Positions 1 to 14,400 of a DNA stretch of 64,000 bases are shown here, piece after piece (within the stretch, counting starts at the first letter, position 1; each line of letters starts with the position of its first letter). A program made the position numbers and the translations under genes. The DNA lies in the NCBI GenBank assembly GCA_022316685.1, contig JAKJHU010000039.1, positions 1,178,001 through 1,242,000 of the forward strand, written 5' to 3'. Source of the stretch: Progne subis subis (lineage: Eukaryota > Chordata > Aves > Passeriformes > Hirundinidae). The notes beneath the pieces were generated by a model. The model was not told where the DNA came from, made no database searches, and saw only the letters and a list, made by a program, of their open reading frames with translations.

Positions 1-480
1 CGCTGTGCACACTCCTTGCTCCCCTTTGGCTTTATCCTTTGTGTTCGTTCTCACCGTCATAGCTATCATCTCATGATCTCAAACACTTGCACCCATTTTT
101 CCGAGGGGGCAGTGGCATCTGAATGTGCCTGAGGCGTGTTGTCTCCCTCTCCCCAGTTTAAGTATGTGAGGTAGCTGAATAGTCAGAGGTACTTTGTGCA
201 GGCGTGACTTGGATATGTAATTTTAATTCCAGCCACGAGGGGACCGTCACAGTTTATGATCTCCTTTCTGTAGGTTCGTCTGATCCATACACTTAGATCA
301 GTTACAGTTTTGCTTCTTCTGAGGTAAAAAGACATACCCCGGCGCTTTTTTTTTTTTTTTTTTCCCCTGTGGCTTTCATTTATTAAGAGTCCAGAGTTTA
401 TATCAAAAATATATAAATGTCTTGCATAGAGAGATTTGGCAAACAGCCTACAAAAATTAATCCCCAAAATAAAGATCTCC
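1..480 (+). other. Probable 3' UTR end of an upstream plus-strand gene
   Basis: No convincing reading frame is present. A canonical AATAAA lies at 468-473 and is followed by T/GT-rich DNA (about 515-595), the layout of a cleavage and polyadenylation site on the plus strand. A 19-20 T run sits near 344-363. In human the gene before ITPKA on the same strand is RTF1, so this could be its 3' UTR, but that rests on synteny only; no coding sequence of it is visible here. Confidence 0.3.
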
Positions 481-3400
481 TATTTATTGCAGCAATTGTT
501 TTCACATCATACGACCCGTGTTTGGAGCCTCATTCTCCTCTTGCACGCAGCAGCTGTGTACTTGCATAACTTGATCTGGTTGTGTTTGTATGATCAAAAA
601 AGTATGTGACTGCAACATGCACTAACTTGCTCACTTTGTCTAATGAGCAGCAAAGGCAGATCAACTAAAACATGCAGCCAGGGTCCCCAGCCCCATTGGA
701 GCTGATGATGAGCCACAGAGGCTGACTGCTGTCCCTGCTGCTGCTCCTCTGCTGGCCACGCCATTACCTGCTCTGCTCCTAGGCTGGCCATGCCATCACC
801 TGCTCTGCACAGAGAAGCATCATCCCCTGGCACAGCTGCTCCTGATGCCACTCCTGAGAGGCAGGCAGCCCACCCACAGCTTTCCCCCTTGGCTTCCCAG
901 GAAGAGATGTGCTCCTTATCTCAGCCACAGAGGGGAAACTGCCTCAGGCATGAATGGCTGTGGGCCAGTTGGGATCTTCCCTCAGGCACGACCAGCACTT
1001 GGGCTATATGCCTTTCTTCCAGTTCTGAAAAAAGGGCCTTTCTGGATAAAAACAGACACAACTCCTTTTTCTCCCCACCTATGTCCTAAAAGAGATATGG
1101 TAACTACTAATAAATGCTTGTGTTTGCTGCATCCAAGAGAGACTTGCAAATCACAGCTCTCAAGTACTTCTCCTCGGGCATTCTGAGGTCATGCTCAGCG
1201 TGGAATTGAAGGTGGCGTTTCTCAGCTGTCATGCTCTAAGGTCTCCGAGAAATCTCATGTGGGCAGTGACAAATTATGTATGTACTACACAGGCCAAGTT
1301 AAACCCAAGGCTTCCCTCTAGATCATATTTAAACTGTTGTCTTCATGAAATCTTTCTAATCTATTTAGAAATGTCCATCACATCTTTGCCTCTGTATCGT
1401 CAAGGCTTCGACACCCCATGGGAACGCAAACCGAAAGGAAGTAGAAATAAGCAACATGTTAATGATAACAATGTTTAGAAAGGGATTTCATGGGAATGAA
1501 ATAGACTTTTACTTTTGCCAATATAAATAAAGGCAGAAAGCTGTTTTTGTGGCAGGCATGTGTGAAATGTGAAACCCTGAGCCAGAACGACTGCGATAAG
1601 CAAAACGCTTCACCCCTGGAGGTGGGAACATGCTCTGGCAGTCACAGTAGCACAGAGCAAATTTGAAGCTCCCTGTTCCTGCCCCTAACTCCATGTCTGT
1701 AGTCAACTCATGTACTGTCTATCAGTTCACCCATCTGTACAACAGGGACATATTTATCTGTATGTTATCAGAGCCAACTCTTGGCAAGCATCACCAGTGG
1801 ACGGAGGCAGCCCTGTCCTGTCAGGAGTGCAGGATTTCACAAGAGAAAAGTAGAAGTCACCAGCACTTCGTCAGGACACAGAGTACCATTCCATTTGTTA
1901 AAACAGCTGTACACTTACAAGGAAATGTGGTGGTACTGACTGAGGAATCTCTTTATTCTCCAGGTAACTTTGAAAGATTTTGAGTTAAATCTTATGCAAA
2001 GTTGAGAGACCAGAAGCTCTCTAGAGCAGATACGCTATAAACAAAGTCAGTTAAACCCGTCTAACCTTATCCAAGCAATTAGCACTAATCAATCTTATAA
2101 AATGACAGGTTTTATACATGTATTTATTAAAATGATAATGTATTACATGTTTTTGTTTCTATCTTCGTTAGCTGAAAGTAAAATCTTTTAAATGATATTT
2201 TCTAGCTGAACTGAGTTGTTAGTCCCAGAACTGTTGCCAAGGTTAAGGTTTCCTAAATAAAGTTTCCTAATCATAGACCACACATAATCTTGTAATTGCA
2301 GAATCAGCAGAGAGAGCAACGGCTGAAAGGGACTGTAAACCGAAATGTCCTTCCACAGGCAGCAGGGCTCTCCTGAAGGGTTCCTGTTTGCCCTGTGAAA
2401 GCTCACATGTAACCCCTCTCCTGTGAATAAATATATTTTTCCAGCTTGCTTATCTGCAGACAGAAGCTGCCACAGTGACATAAAAGAGTTACAAGGGTCC
2501 AAACTGCGTGTGTGTACAATCTTGAATGCCCATTTAAAACTGCCCTCTGCATTTTCTGCTCTATCTACAAATTTATTACTGTGAATATTCTTATAAAACT
2601 ATCAATTATAGAATCATGCTTTTGATTAAATTGTTATGACTTTAGGTATATATTAGGTATAATCAATTTTCGTGTTTTGAGACTGCCTTTCTGCTACATG
2701 AAATTTCAAACATTGCAAAATTAATAATAAAAGCAGTTATTATCTTCTTTCAGAAAGAAAGTAAATCCATTACAGTCTACCATGTAGGAATGCCCTCCTA
2801 CAGGTGCTTCGGTGTTCTCCCTGCCTGTTGGAGAAAAGTGGCGCATTTCACTGTGCACATTTTACCGTGCACTTTGCTGGTCGTGCTTTCACATAATTTG
2901 GCGGCAGCTGTCAGCCCTGCCTCCCCCATCACATACACCTTGGGAGAACTCCCACAACGGCCTCTACACAAAACTGAGTCCACGGCAAGGCTTAGCTGTT
3001 TAAGCTGAAAATCCAGAGTGCACAAATTCCTGTCTAGGGTCCACCCAGTTACAGAAATGCGTCCAAAGATGACTGATTATTTATGAAGTTTCCCAGCTGC
3101 CTTTTTGTCTGCTCCTGAGCATTCACAATCTGTGGGCCCTGGGAGAAGCACAGCAGCCACCTCAGGAGAACGCGAGTTGTGTGGTGCCTTTTGGGACAGG
3201 CTTTTCCAAAGGTAACCTGCAAGATCAGGCTATAAAATAAACAACTGCAGCCAAATAATCTGACCGAACCACAAAACAGGTTAACAAATAATTTATAGCA
3301 CCGCCGGAGAGAGGAGTTCCAGCAGTGGTCCGGGGCTGTGTGGAGCTCCACAGCCCCCTCAGCAAGGAGCTCCCAGCCCAAGCACCAGGCAAGAGACAGC

Positions 3401-3610
3401 AGATGGTGAGAGACAGATGGGAGAGTACAAGGAAACAATGAGATAAATGAGCAAAAACTCAGCTGAAGACTTTAGCATTTGGTTCCAAAATTATTAATTT
3501 TAGTAATCATTTCAGCTGATGTAACCCCACGGTAGAACGCCTTTCCCGTTCCAAAGGTCTTAATAGCTACAATTACAACACACTGGCCGCAGCCCAGCAC
3601 GGGTTACATT
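481..3610. other. Intergenic DNA, no gene recognised
   Basis: Only short open frames occur on both strands, without splice or codon-use support. A second AATAAA occurs near 1109. The stretch 2100-2760 is AT-rich. I see no recognisable repeat family. Confidence 0.5.
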
Positions 3611-3619
3611 TTAGGTAAA

Positions 3620-5430
3620 GAGTGGGAGTTCAGCAGACGAGAAGTACCGAGGCAGGGGGTGTCAAACGCTGAAATTCGTTCGTAAAGGGGGCTGGGGTAT
3701 CGCAGCAACCGGAGCGCTGCTCAGTGGGTAACGCGCTGACTGACGGGCAATTCGGCCTTCCCGGGAGGCGGGCGCTGCCCCAAGCCCCCGTCCCACGCCC
3801 GCCGGGGATGCCACAGCGAGGCGTGGGGACCCGCGGCGCGCCCGGGGGAGCTGTGCCCTCAGCTGCTGGCACCGCGAGCCACTCGCGCACCGCCACCCGG
3901 TCCCCGCGGGCTGGCGACAGCCCGGTCGCGGCCCCGCCGCGCGGGGTGCCCCGAGCCACCCCAGGATGCCGCGGTCCCGCCGCGGAGGCCGGGAGGTGCC
4001 CCCCGGTGTCAGCGCGCACCGAGGGGTCGGTCACACACGCCGCGCCACGCGCAGCCCTGGGAGGGTCGAAATGCCCGGGGCGGGTCAAAGGCCGCCTCCC
4101 CCGCGTCCCCAGCCGGGGCAGGGCCGTGGGGCCGCGCCGCCCCTCCGGCCCGCGCCGCGCTGCGCAGCCGCCGTGCCCGGGGAGCCGCGGCCCGGCGAGG
4201 GGCGGCGGGCGGCAGCGGCGGCGCGGAGGTAAGGCGGGCGCGGGGCGCGACACCCGGGCAGGCACCGGGACAGCCCCAGGCCGCTCCCCGGGGGCCGCAC
4301 CAGGGAAAGCGAAACCAAAAGGGCGGCGGCGGCCGTGGCGGCGGCGGGAAGGGGCGGGCAGGGGCTCCCGCGGCGCGGCTCCGAATCGACGCGATTCGAT
4401 TCGCTCCTCCCCTCAGCGCCGAGGCGGAGCGGGGCGGTGGCGGCGGGCGGGCGATCGGGCGGGCTCGGCGCGCCCCCATGGCCCTGGCGCCGGGTCAGCG
4501 GGCACGGTAGCAGGCTCCGGCTGTCGCCGCGGGTGACTCAGAGCTGCCCGGGCAGGGCGGGCTGGAGATGCGCCTCTCCGCCGGGCTCCGGGCGGCCGCG
4601 GGAGACTGACTGACTGAGCCACAAAGAAGTTTCCCCGGCGGCGGCGCGGCGCTCCCCCATGCGCGCCTCCGGCCGCCGGTCCTGGAGCGCTGCTCGGCAG
4701 GCGCCCGGCACCGAGCCCGCCATGGAGCCCCGCGCGGGGCTGCACAGCAGCCCGGAGCTCAGCCGGGCCAAGCGGCTGACCGTGGGGGAGCTCTGCTCCC
4801 TCTTCGAGGCTCGCTGCGCCGCCGTCGCCGCCGCCGCCGCCCGTCAGCTGCCCGACCGGCCGAAGAGGGGCTGCCGACCCCCGAACGGGGTTCTGCCGCC
4901 CGTCATCCCCCGGCTCACCGTCACCGCCGAGGAGAGCGAGGAGGCGCAGGGCGGCCCCCAGGCGCGGTCGCCGCGGCCGGAGGGCGGCGGGCTGAGGACG
5001 GGCAGCTCGCTGCACCTGCAGTCCCGCAGGCTGTCCAACTCCTCGGTCTCCTCCACCGGCTCCTCGTCCCTCCTGGAGGACTCGGAGGACGACGTGCTGA
5101 GCGACACGGAGTGTAGGAGCCAGGGCATCGTGCACTTGGAGCACGGCGAGGACACCAGCCAGGTAGGGGCGCGGGGTGAGCGGTTCGCCCGGGACGCGCT
5201 GCCCCCTCCCCGGGCCAGCCTGGCCGGGCGGCCGGATGCCTCCCGGGCTCCTCGGGGGCCGCCAGATGCTCCTCCCGCTTGGAGTGAGGTTTCCGTGACC
5301 CAACTCCACGCGAACTCCGGGAAACTCCTGTCCTGGGCCGGCAGCGGTGCGCTGCGCTGCGGTGCGCCGGCTGCTGCGCCTGTTGGAAAAGCGCTTCTGC
5401 ACGTGGGCTCCTCAAAAAGCCGGCCAGGTG
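3620..5430 (+). promoter_or_regulatory. ITPKA: CpG island promoter of ITPKA
   Basis: GC content and CpG density rise abruptly at about 3.7 kb and fall at about 5.4 kb, just after exon 1. GC boxes are visible at 4351-4358 and around 4429-4436, and a consensus AP-1/TRE site TGACTCA at 4534-4540. No TATA box is obvious, so initiation is probably dispersed within about 4200-4700. The absence of stop codons makes long spurious frames here on both strands. The exact start site cannot be fixed from sequence. Confidence 0.75.
4722..5162 (+). CDS. ITPKA: ITPKA coding exon 1 (N-terminal actin-binding region)
   Basis: It encodes residues 1-147 and ends in phase 0 at CAG before the donor GTAGGG. It contains [20 protein letters not shown], which is nearly the same in the human N-terminus, then a variable Pro/Gly-rich linker and the conserved [18 protein letters not shown] block. 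The rest of the frame to 5570 is intron read-through. Very high GC makes this exon easy to lose in assemblies. Confidence 0.93.
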
Positions 5431-8400
5431 TGCGCTGTTTCTTTCTGCTGTGCGTTTGTACTTTATGGCCCGAGAATATGGGGAGATGTTTTTTGATCAT
5501 AAGTGGGTTGTTTTGTTTTGTTTTTTTTTTTTTCTTTTTTCCAGTCTCCTGTGTCAGATGCTCAAAATAAAATTTTTCCAGGCATTTCCCAGCAGGTATT
5601 TTTTGTCTCTTTCAGTCCTGGAGTCTGTGGTTGTCAATTTTTGAGCCGCTTCTTGCTGTGAGCATGACAGGAGATGGGGAGGAGCTTGGAATAGATAGAA
5701 TGCATGCTTTTGTCCATTCTGGCAGCAACACATTTTTCTCAGTAAATCCCCTCTGTAATTTGGCAGCTTTCATCTGTGAAGTGCGCTTTTAAAGGCATGT
5801 AGTTAGTTGCTTTTTCATGATCTTTGATGTATATTTGCCTGGCTCCACACAGCGTGCTTCTCAGGCTTTTGTACGTGAAAAAAGTAGCTTTAGTGAATTC
5901 CCTCTCCCACCTTCATTGACACCGCTGCTTAAATTGTTGTTCTACTGCCAACTCATGGTGCTGAATTGTTTTCAAGCAGAACATATGCTTTGATAAAAAA
6001 AGTATAAAGAAGAAGTAATGCAACTTGTAGGTGATACCTCCAGCTGGGCTTTTCTCATGGTAATTGTGGGTTTACTACTTTAGAGGACACATAGTACAGG
6101 AACCAAAATACTGTGCACAATATTGGTTTTGTTTGCATCAACTTGTGGCCTGATTTTGGAGGAGAAGAAAAGGGGTTTGTACTTTGTCATTTTGAGTATC
6201 AAGAAACCTGTAATAATAATACTTAGTTTGTACATTTGATTCTGAGATAGAATCTGGTTTGCCGGGGGAAAAATTACTGTTGTTTTGCTTTCTTTTCTAA
6301 CATACATGCTATGTGATTTTTGTGAAAGTAGCACATAGCAGGAGAACAGAAATTAAAGATAATAAAGAGCCATAGGATCATTTGACTCAATATCCCTGCT
6401 GTGACAGTATGTGTGGTTAATGGGGAGCAAGAATTAAGTGATGACGCTTCAGCAGTAAGGGAGCTCTGAGATGGCATCGTGGCAGCTGGTTAAACTGTCT
6501 GAATATAGACTGAAGCAAAACTGATTCTTCAGATGGGAAGCTGTGCTACCTCAAAGGTTATGCTTCTGCATCTCTGAAGTCATTGGTACTGAATGCAGCA
6601 TTGAGACCTAAAGAATTAGGAGTGTGTCCTTCCCTGTAGTTTGACATGCATGTATCATGTGAGTGGTACTACTTTCTTTTAGGAAATCCTTATAGTTGCC
6701 TTTTAATCAGAAGAAAATAAAATATTAAAAGAAGATCTCTAACATGGATTTATAGACAGACTGAAAATATCCATATTATAAATGTTTTAAACTCTGAGAG
6801 ACCATCCTGTTCATTTAGGTGTGTGGGAAAATGAGAACTTTCATAGTATCATAATTCAGTTTTTGAAACAGTTTTTGCAGTTTCCAAAGTTTAGTGCTGC
6901 TGTAGGACTGTTTAATGCCTCCTTGGTAAAGAAAGTATTCCCTTAACTCAAGTAAAATGCTTGATGTTTTAAAAGGCTGAGTTCCATACCTGCTGTGTAG
7001 GGGAAGGTGGGGCAAACTGTGCACCAGGATTGCATTCTGGCTGATTTTCTTTATTTCCTTATCCCTTCTGTGACAGGTTGTCAAACCAGAGCAGGGACTG
7101 GTACCTAGGGCTCTAAACTAGCAGAACTTCATGGCACTACCTTATAAATTGGCAGGCTCACCTGCTCAGTGACTGCTTACACAGTTCATCCCTCCCTTCC
7201 TTGCTGCATTACCCACCAGGAGCTCGAATCCCAGGAATCTGCTGTTTCTCCTGTGGTCAGGTGTACTGTTTGCTCACCAATACCCGGAGGCATTCAGGGC
7301 AGTTCTTGTGCTGGGTGTCTTCTGGTACTGGACAATGCTGTCCAGTCCTGTTTCTTCAGCAAAGCAGTGGCTTCATACCATGCCAGAGTTGGAGTCTATG
7401 CTTTGAACCCCTGGGGCTTCAGCTTTACAGGATGTGTCCTTTCAACCTGTAAGTCTTGAGACAGGATGAGCGTTTGTTTTAGAATGGAAGGCTTTGGGTT
7501 CAAGGCAAGCACGTGCCAGTGAAAATAACTACAAATTTTAGGATAGCCTATGGAATGGTTTTATATTTTGAAGATTTTATTTAGAGGAATTTGGAACATT
7601 TTGTTTATATTTATTGTTTTCAGTGTATTTTAATAGGTGAAGGCTTGTTCTAAGAGTGTAACACAAAGCATAGAGACTTTTCTGAAGGAAACTGAAACCA
7701 GAATTGGGCCAAAGTTACTGTTAACTAATTCATGTGAAATTTTTACATTTTAAAATTTCTCCTGTATTGGGAAATTCCCTGATACTTTTCTCTGGAAGTG
7801 TTAGAAGTTGATTTGAAGCCTGCCACCTTATGATTAAGCTCAGACCAGTGCTCAGAGAACTGCTGGGTTGTCAAGCCTACCAGGCTCCCCAGTGCCTACC
7901 AGGGACCTTGGAAACTTGCCCAGGACTTCAACTGTGAGAGCAGAAGTTCTGATAATGTTCTCGTTATCAGAGCTTCAAGGCTTCCATCTGGAGACCCAGG
8001 AACTTGAGAAGAAGGCCCTCCTGGGCCTCCCTACCATTGACCTGGAGATCAAGATCTAGCTGAGTCTGAAATATTGTGAGCCCTCAAGCTACCTGTGCAG
8101 GCCTGTGTGTGAGATGTGAAGCTCCGGAGCCTCTGTGTCCAGGGCTTGCTGCCCTGGAGTTCTCAGGCCTTAAATCCCAGGATGATATGCCTGGGAGCGC
8201 TGTCTCTGACTGTATTCCTTGGAGGACAGTTCTTGGTAGATCACTTGGAAAACAACTTTCCTAGAGGATGAGTGATTCAGTTAAGTATTTCACAGAGCAT
8301 TTGGGGTTGGATGGATTGACACATCATGACGATGTTAAATTTTTGTTTCTCCTTGAGAACAGTATGTGGGCATGTCCCTGGAGTGTTAGGGCCCGTGTGG

Positions 8401-11400
8401 GGGCAGTGAACACCTTGGGGCTGATGGATGACGATGATGGTGCAGTCCCAACCTGGTTCCGCTGGGACAGAGTGCTGCTGGCATCTGGGCAGGCCCACCT
8501 TTGAGAGAAGCTCAGTGGGTGGTGTTCCAGTTTCTCTGCGTAAGTTATTCGTGCCATTTTGCAGTAATTAGCAGAGGCTTTGAAATTGGGCTGTCTTGGC
8601 TTTCCTGGAGGAAGACCCTTCTAACAGTGAAGGAATGGAAGTATGAGAGAAACCTATTCTGCTGCTGTCCTGTTTGTTCAACTTGGGGTTCAGTGAAAGC
8701 CAGTTGCACAAAGCTCTGCTAATGGAAATGGCATAATGCCATCTTTGGAGCTTTGTAACTCTTGGCAGTTAACTTAAGAGAAGAAATATTGGTTATTTTT
8801 TAAATAGCCAACTGACAGAATAGATTTTACCCTATGGCAAAACCTAACATTCCTGCATTTAAATGGGAAAGCATACTTTTGTAGCCTTGCTTCATGCCAT
8901 CTGGGAGGTGTATATACACAGCTGAATCTTGCAGTGAAAACACCAGTGGTGCCTTTATAGTAATGGAGAAGATACAAGAGTTATATATTTTTGTCTTCAT
9001 TCTGTGAATGAGCAGTTTTAAGAAGTACGAAGTCTGGTTAGCACCTTCTTTGTTGGGACAGAAACTTTAAAGAGTGGTTTTCACAGAAAATAAACACCAT
9101 GATAATGTACAGCAGCCTCTTGTCCTCTTTATAAGAGAATGTTATTTACTAGATAGAAACATGCCAAATAAATTTACTCATTTTCATAACTGTGACCTGT
9201 CATTCCAAATTCCTGGAACCGTAACCATGAGAACAGCTGACAGTTTGCTAGAGAAAAAGCTTCAGTTCTTGCCTGCAATGATACCAATCCAGATACTTTG
9301 GGGGATATTCATTAGTGAAGTGCATTTGGTTTGGTTTCACCGATATTCTTGATGTTATTTTTCATAGCATCAAATACCTTAAAATGGACTAGTGTATAGA
9401 AAGGCACGCACACTTAATAGCTAGCTAACTAAATAAATTAATAAATACATAATGAAAGTTTCAACTACTTTGGCTCAGGGGTGGGTTACATAAGCTAATG
9501 CAGTAGAATAAAATTGTTATTTTTAAATGAAGAATAGGAATGATGGGATGACATAAGTAAGACTGTTAATGGGATTTTAGCCTACTCTCCAAAGGAAAGA
9601 AAGCTTGTGTAATCACTCTATCAATTCAATTTGAACTGCTTTAGTAGGTTTCAGCCAAATTTGGCAGTGGCATAGACATCTCAAAGTTTCTTCAAGAGCT
9701 CTTTAAAGTTTCACAAAGGTCAGACTGGGTGAAAGAGAGGAAACCATAATAAGTGCATACTTTTTCTTCTCTGGGGGAGAAGGTGCCAGGGGAAATAAAC
9801 AGCTGTCTTTTGTTTCACTTGTTGACTGGCAAATTGGCATCTGCATTCTGGCTAATCCACAGCTGCTTTCATGCTGGATCCAGCTGCAGCAGGTAGTGTC
9901 TCCTGTCCTGAGGGTAATTTGGAGAAAGTATGGGAGGGATCATACAGTGCTGTGGGATGGTGAGGTTAGGGAATGTGGAAGGCGCTAGTTGAGGCACAGG
10001 GGTGAAAGGGAGGAAGGTAGGAGGAGGTGTGGAAATGTTAGGGAGGTTAGAGGGCTTTTGGAACAAGTTTATAGAGGATAGTGACAAGCTGTAGATAAGG
10101 GTGCTGATAAGGGTGCAGGACAGTAGACAGCAGTCAAGGAGAAATTAAGCTTCTCTAGTGTTCTGCTCATGAAACAACTGCTTTTAATGGAATACACTTC
10201 ATGCTGCTAAAAACGTGCAGATTTATAATGACAGTCCCAAATATTAAAATCTTCCTATTGTATACTAAACAAATTTGAGGTGAACAGCAGTAATGTTCCA
10301 TATTACTAGAAACAAAACTCTGAGAGCTGTCTCGCAGTTTGAGGATGAATTCTTTACCACTGTACATTGCAGTGGTGGAGTATATCAAAACATGGTGACT
10401 TTTTATTAGTAATGTGGATTCTTGTCTATAAGGAAATGACTTAGCTCCTCCCAAATCAGTTGAGAGGCAATTAAATGCCTTATCAGAGAAGCGTTTCTAA
10501 TCATGGATATATCTGAAATGGTGACTTAGAGATGACAAGATTCTTCTCTTCTGAATCAATTTCACTCTGATAGTTTTCATTTTTCATATGTTAAAGGACA
10601 GGTTGTTTGGGCATACAGTCTAAAGTTGAAAGAACTCTGTGATAACTTTTTCCTTATGTACCTGCTGTGTTGGGTGTGTTGTAGGAGTTTGTATGTCCAC
10701 TTTTATAGTTCAAACGTCCTTATAATGCTTGTTACAACTGGAAAGGTGGGGAAAAAGTAACAGCAACTCCTCATCACTGAGTGATGCATATTTAAAGAGG
10801 TCATACCTAAGTATATTCTTCTCAAGCTACCATTGACTCAGCAGATTTATTTGTGAAAACCCACGCCAGTCTTAAAAGGAATAAGGGTAGTGGCTGGACC
10901 AACAGTTTGGAAATTTTACATGTCTGTATATTTTTGGGTTCTGACACAATTACCCTGTTATATTGGTTTGATTAGAGTGAATATTTTTTAGCTGGTTAAT
11001 TTGATTACCACGTGTAATTAGTGTGGTAGTTAACATATTCAAAAATCACCTCCACTCACATCTAAGGTTTATTATAAATGGAATGTGTTAAAGTGGATTG
11101 GTTTTATTAAATGCTCACAATGTGATGCAATTTAAGGTTGGAAGCTGAGAATGCGTGTTGTATTTATGTGGTAAATAAATATAAAAATCTGTTTTGTTTA
11201 GCAGTGGCTGAGAAAAACTAAGGATCATCATATGGCATTTTGTAGTGATTATCTATAAAATGTGGTGGCAGAAAAAGTAATGTTAACCTTACATATCTTG
11301 GAAGGAAAAGGTGATGTTACGTACAGCAGCAGTCGGATCTGCCTCTCTTCTTCCCTCACAATCAGGGTAGTTCATGCGGCGGAAGGGTGCTGAGGCAGAG

Positions 11401-14400
11401 AAAATTGGATTGTCAGTCCATGTTAATTTGGATCTTGCATAGCATAGATTTAAATTGAATTTTTAAGTGCTCTTCTCTACCAGCAGAGCTTCATCTCAAA
11501 AGATCAAAAATTGGGTAAGATGGCATTGTCTGTCCAAAGCATAGTATACCTGGGGGAAAATACCATTTAAAAAAAAAGAGGGGAGTGGGAGGGGAGTTAG
11601 TCTCAATCAACTCCTGAACAAAAGCATAGGGAATGGGGAGAGTCTACCTGTTCATCCAGTGTCAGGCTAGCAAATAGGCTAGCCTTTGGTGGTTTTTTCC
11701 CCAACGCCTTACTGATTAATTCCTGTCAGTAAGGGAGAATGCTTTCTGGGGTGGCACATAATTTGAGTGGATTTTTGTGCTGATGAATGCTGAGCTTCTT
11801 ACAAGGGATGAAATCTTCTACATTCCAAAACATGGAGGTGTGAGACTGATGCTATAGAAACCTACCCTGAACCCGTCAGGCCTGGCTATTGTTGCATGTT
11901 AGCAAATCTTCTATTCCGTGGCAAGCTTGGGAAGAAGTTAGTCAAAGACAAATTGACAGCTCATTTGAAGCAGTGATCATAGACTTGACGTGATCCAGAT
12001 TTAGAGCTTGGGACAGACTCTCCAAGCCGTTTGGTGACTATAGCAAGCGTGACACAGACACTGCTTTGTGGGAGCTTGGCATAAACCCAGAATCCAGGAG
12101 CACTCCATATTTACAGGCTGAAATGTCCAAGTAAGGTGACGCAGTGATGCAAACACTTTAAACTGTTTACCTGAGCCCATTAATACCATGTTTATTTTAC
12201 TCACGTTCAACTTCAGTCTGCTGTTCTTAATCAGCCTTCTGACCTCATCTGTACACGAGCCACATTCTAACAGAGGTGTGGTTACAAGTGATAAAGAATA
12301 CGAATAGAAATGTGTTATGTCTGGATGTCACTGGTACTGAAATATGTCTGATTCATCCAGAGGATTAACAGGAAGCTGGGATGTTGTAGAACCGTATAAG
12401 TTAGTTAGTGGGAATGGCACAGTTCACTTGAGATCTATCAGCAGAAACTGCTTCATACAGCTTCATACATATTTCATACAACTTTCATGTGATAGGAATA
12501 ATGTCTCTTGATAAATTACATTGAACATCACGTAGAGAGAGAGAGAAGGTCTTTGTTTTCAGTGACAGCAGAAAATCATCTTTCATTATCTATATAACAG
12601 ATTTTGTCTCCTGGTCTCTGCCACATCCCAACAGAAAGTGATCCAGTCTTAGTTATAGCTGCATTCACTACTCTGAGCTGCTACAGAGAACACAGCTTTC
12701 TTTGTGTCTCAGCTTCTTTCAAGCAGCTCCATGTAGCTGGGAACACTGCAGTGGTTCTTTCTAGTGATGTTCACTCAAGACAGCACTACTTTTCTGTGCT
12801 CTACTTAGTTTGCTTCCTGTGGTGGAATGCTGCATCAAATGCAGGCTTCTGGTTCTCACCTTAGAGGTGCTGGTGCTAGTTGAAGCCTGTGTGTTGTGGG
12901 TGCACAAGAGATCAGTGGAGCTCAGCTCTGAGGGATGTGTTCAGCTGTCCCACTCCAGGTGCAGGAGGTGAGCTTGAGTAGGCTCAGCTGTACACCAGGC
13001 AGCTGTAAATTGGGTTTTCCCATACAAGAAGGCATTTCTCACCAGCACCAGCCAGTGCTGGCTCGCTCTGCAGCACATACTTTGGAAATGGAGGAAGCAT
13101 TTGTGCCATGTGTCAACACCTTCCACTACTGGAACCTCTTCAGATGCTCTGAAATCACCACCTCTGATGAAAATCTTCAAAGATCCTCTGAGCATGTGGC
13201 ACAGGTCGTGGTACTGTCTTGTGCTTTCAAATGACTCATCTTACAAGTGCAGACATTGCAAAGGGTAGCTGAAAGGTTCTAATGCAGGCTACTCAAGAGC
13301 AGAACTTTGGAGATGAGGGAGGTAAGAGGGTTGTTATATGTTCAGGTTATGTACAACCAGACAGAAGGGGAGTGAATGACAGGGGTTAGGAAGGCTACTG
13401 GAAATGCGAGAGGAAGGACTAGAGAGAAGAGCAAAACTTAATAGGCAAGCAGATTATTGCTTTAAAATTCAAGGAAAGTTCATTCTCAGAAAAAAGCAGG
13501 AGAACATGTGATAACTATATTAAGAAATCATCAGTCAAACATTGAAAGTGTATGTAATGAAAGAACTCATGTGCCTGCAGTGTGGGTATGTTAATGTTCT
13601 ACTGTCTTTCATTACAAGCAGGCGTAGCACTTGATGCACAGAATTCATGACTTTCAACTGTTGTGTATTTTTAGTCAACTCAAAGGGTGAGTTGCAGTTC
13701 CACAGTGACTGATGACACGTGTTGCAGAACCTCTGTTTATTCACAGATAGCTCTGCAGCAGATCACAGGAAGGGAAAGGCTGACTTCCCAATTTAAGGCT
13801 GCTGAATGCTGATGTGGAGACCTGCTGTCTTTCAGGATTTCACAGTCCCTCTTTGCCTGGGAAGAGACTAGGGAAGTTATTTATGGAGACTTTCACCATG
13901 GCCAATAATTCTATCTTTTTCATTCTCCTTTTAACTAGCTTGAGAGTGAGCCTTACTAGCAGGAACACTGAACATTTGTACATGCAGCCAAAGTTAATGG
14001 GAGCTGTTCTACAACACTATTCTACAGTACTGTGTAACGCTGGGTATTAGGAAAAGCAAAAGTTGACACCTCAGTTTAAGCTTTCAAAATTAGTGTGTAC
14101 TTTTCATATTTACCTATTTTTCCCTATAAAACACTTCACTTAACAGGTTGTGAAAACAAATTCACTAAAATCTGGAAAACAGTCTGCTGCTGCAGTAACA
14201 GTTGTCTTTACGTTTGTACTGAAAACTTCAATTCTGAAAATTTCTAGTTTCTGAGTACTCAGTTTTGCATTTAAGGCATTATTAAAGTTCCAGCACAAAT
14301 GTAATTCTGGATTGGAATGTGTTCCAGGAGTGGAAGGTGCTGACATCCAGCAGTGATGTTTCATCTTTCCTCCACTCCCAAAGTGTGTGCTGTGGGGCGA

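Noticed and set aside
3630..4613. Long open frames on both strands (up to 270 codons) in the ITPKA CpG island
   Set aside because: They are Arg/Pro/Gly/Ala-rich in every frame, which is what stop-poor GC-rich DNA gives. There is no conserved motif and they overlap each other.
4659..4721. N-terminal extension of ITPKA from the ATG at 4659
   Set aside because: The 21 residues are Arg/Ser-rich and not shared with the human N-terminus. The ATG at 4722 has the better Kozak context and fits the conserved protein start.
7800..8500. Stretch with several open frames on both strands in ITPKA intron 1
   Set aside because: Frames are short and mutually overlapping, with no recognisable domain or repeat family.
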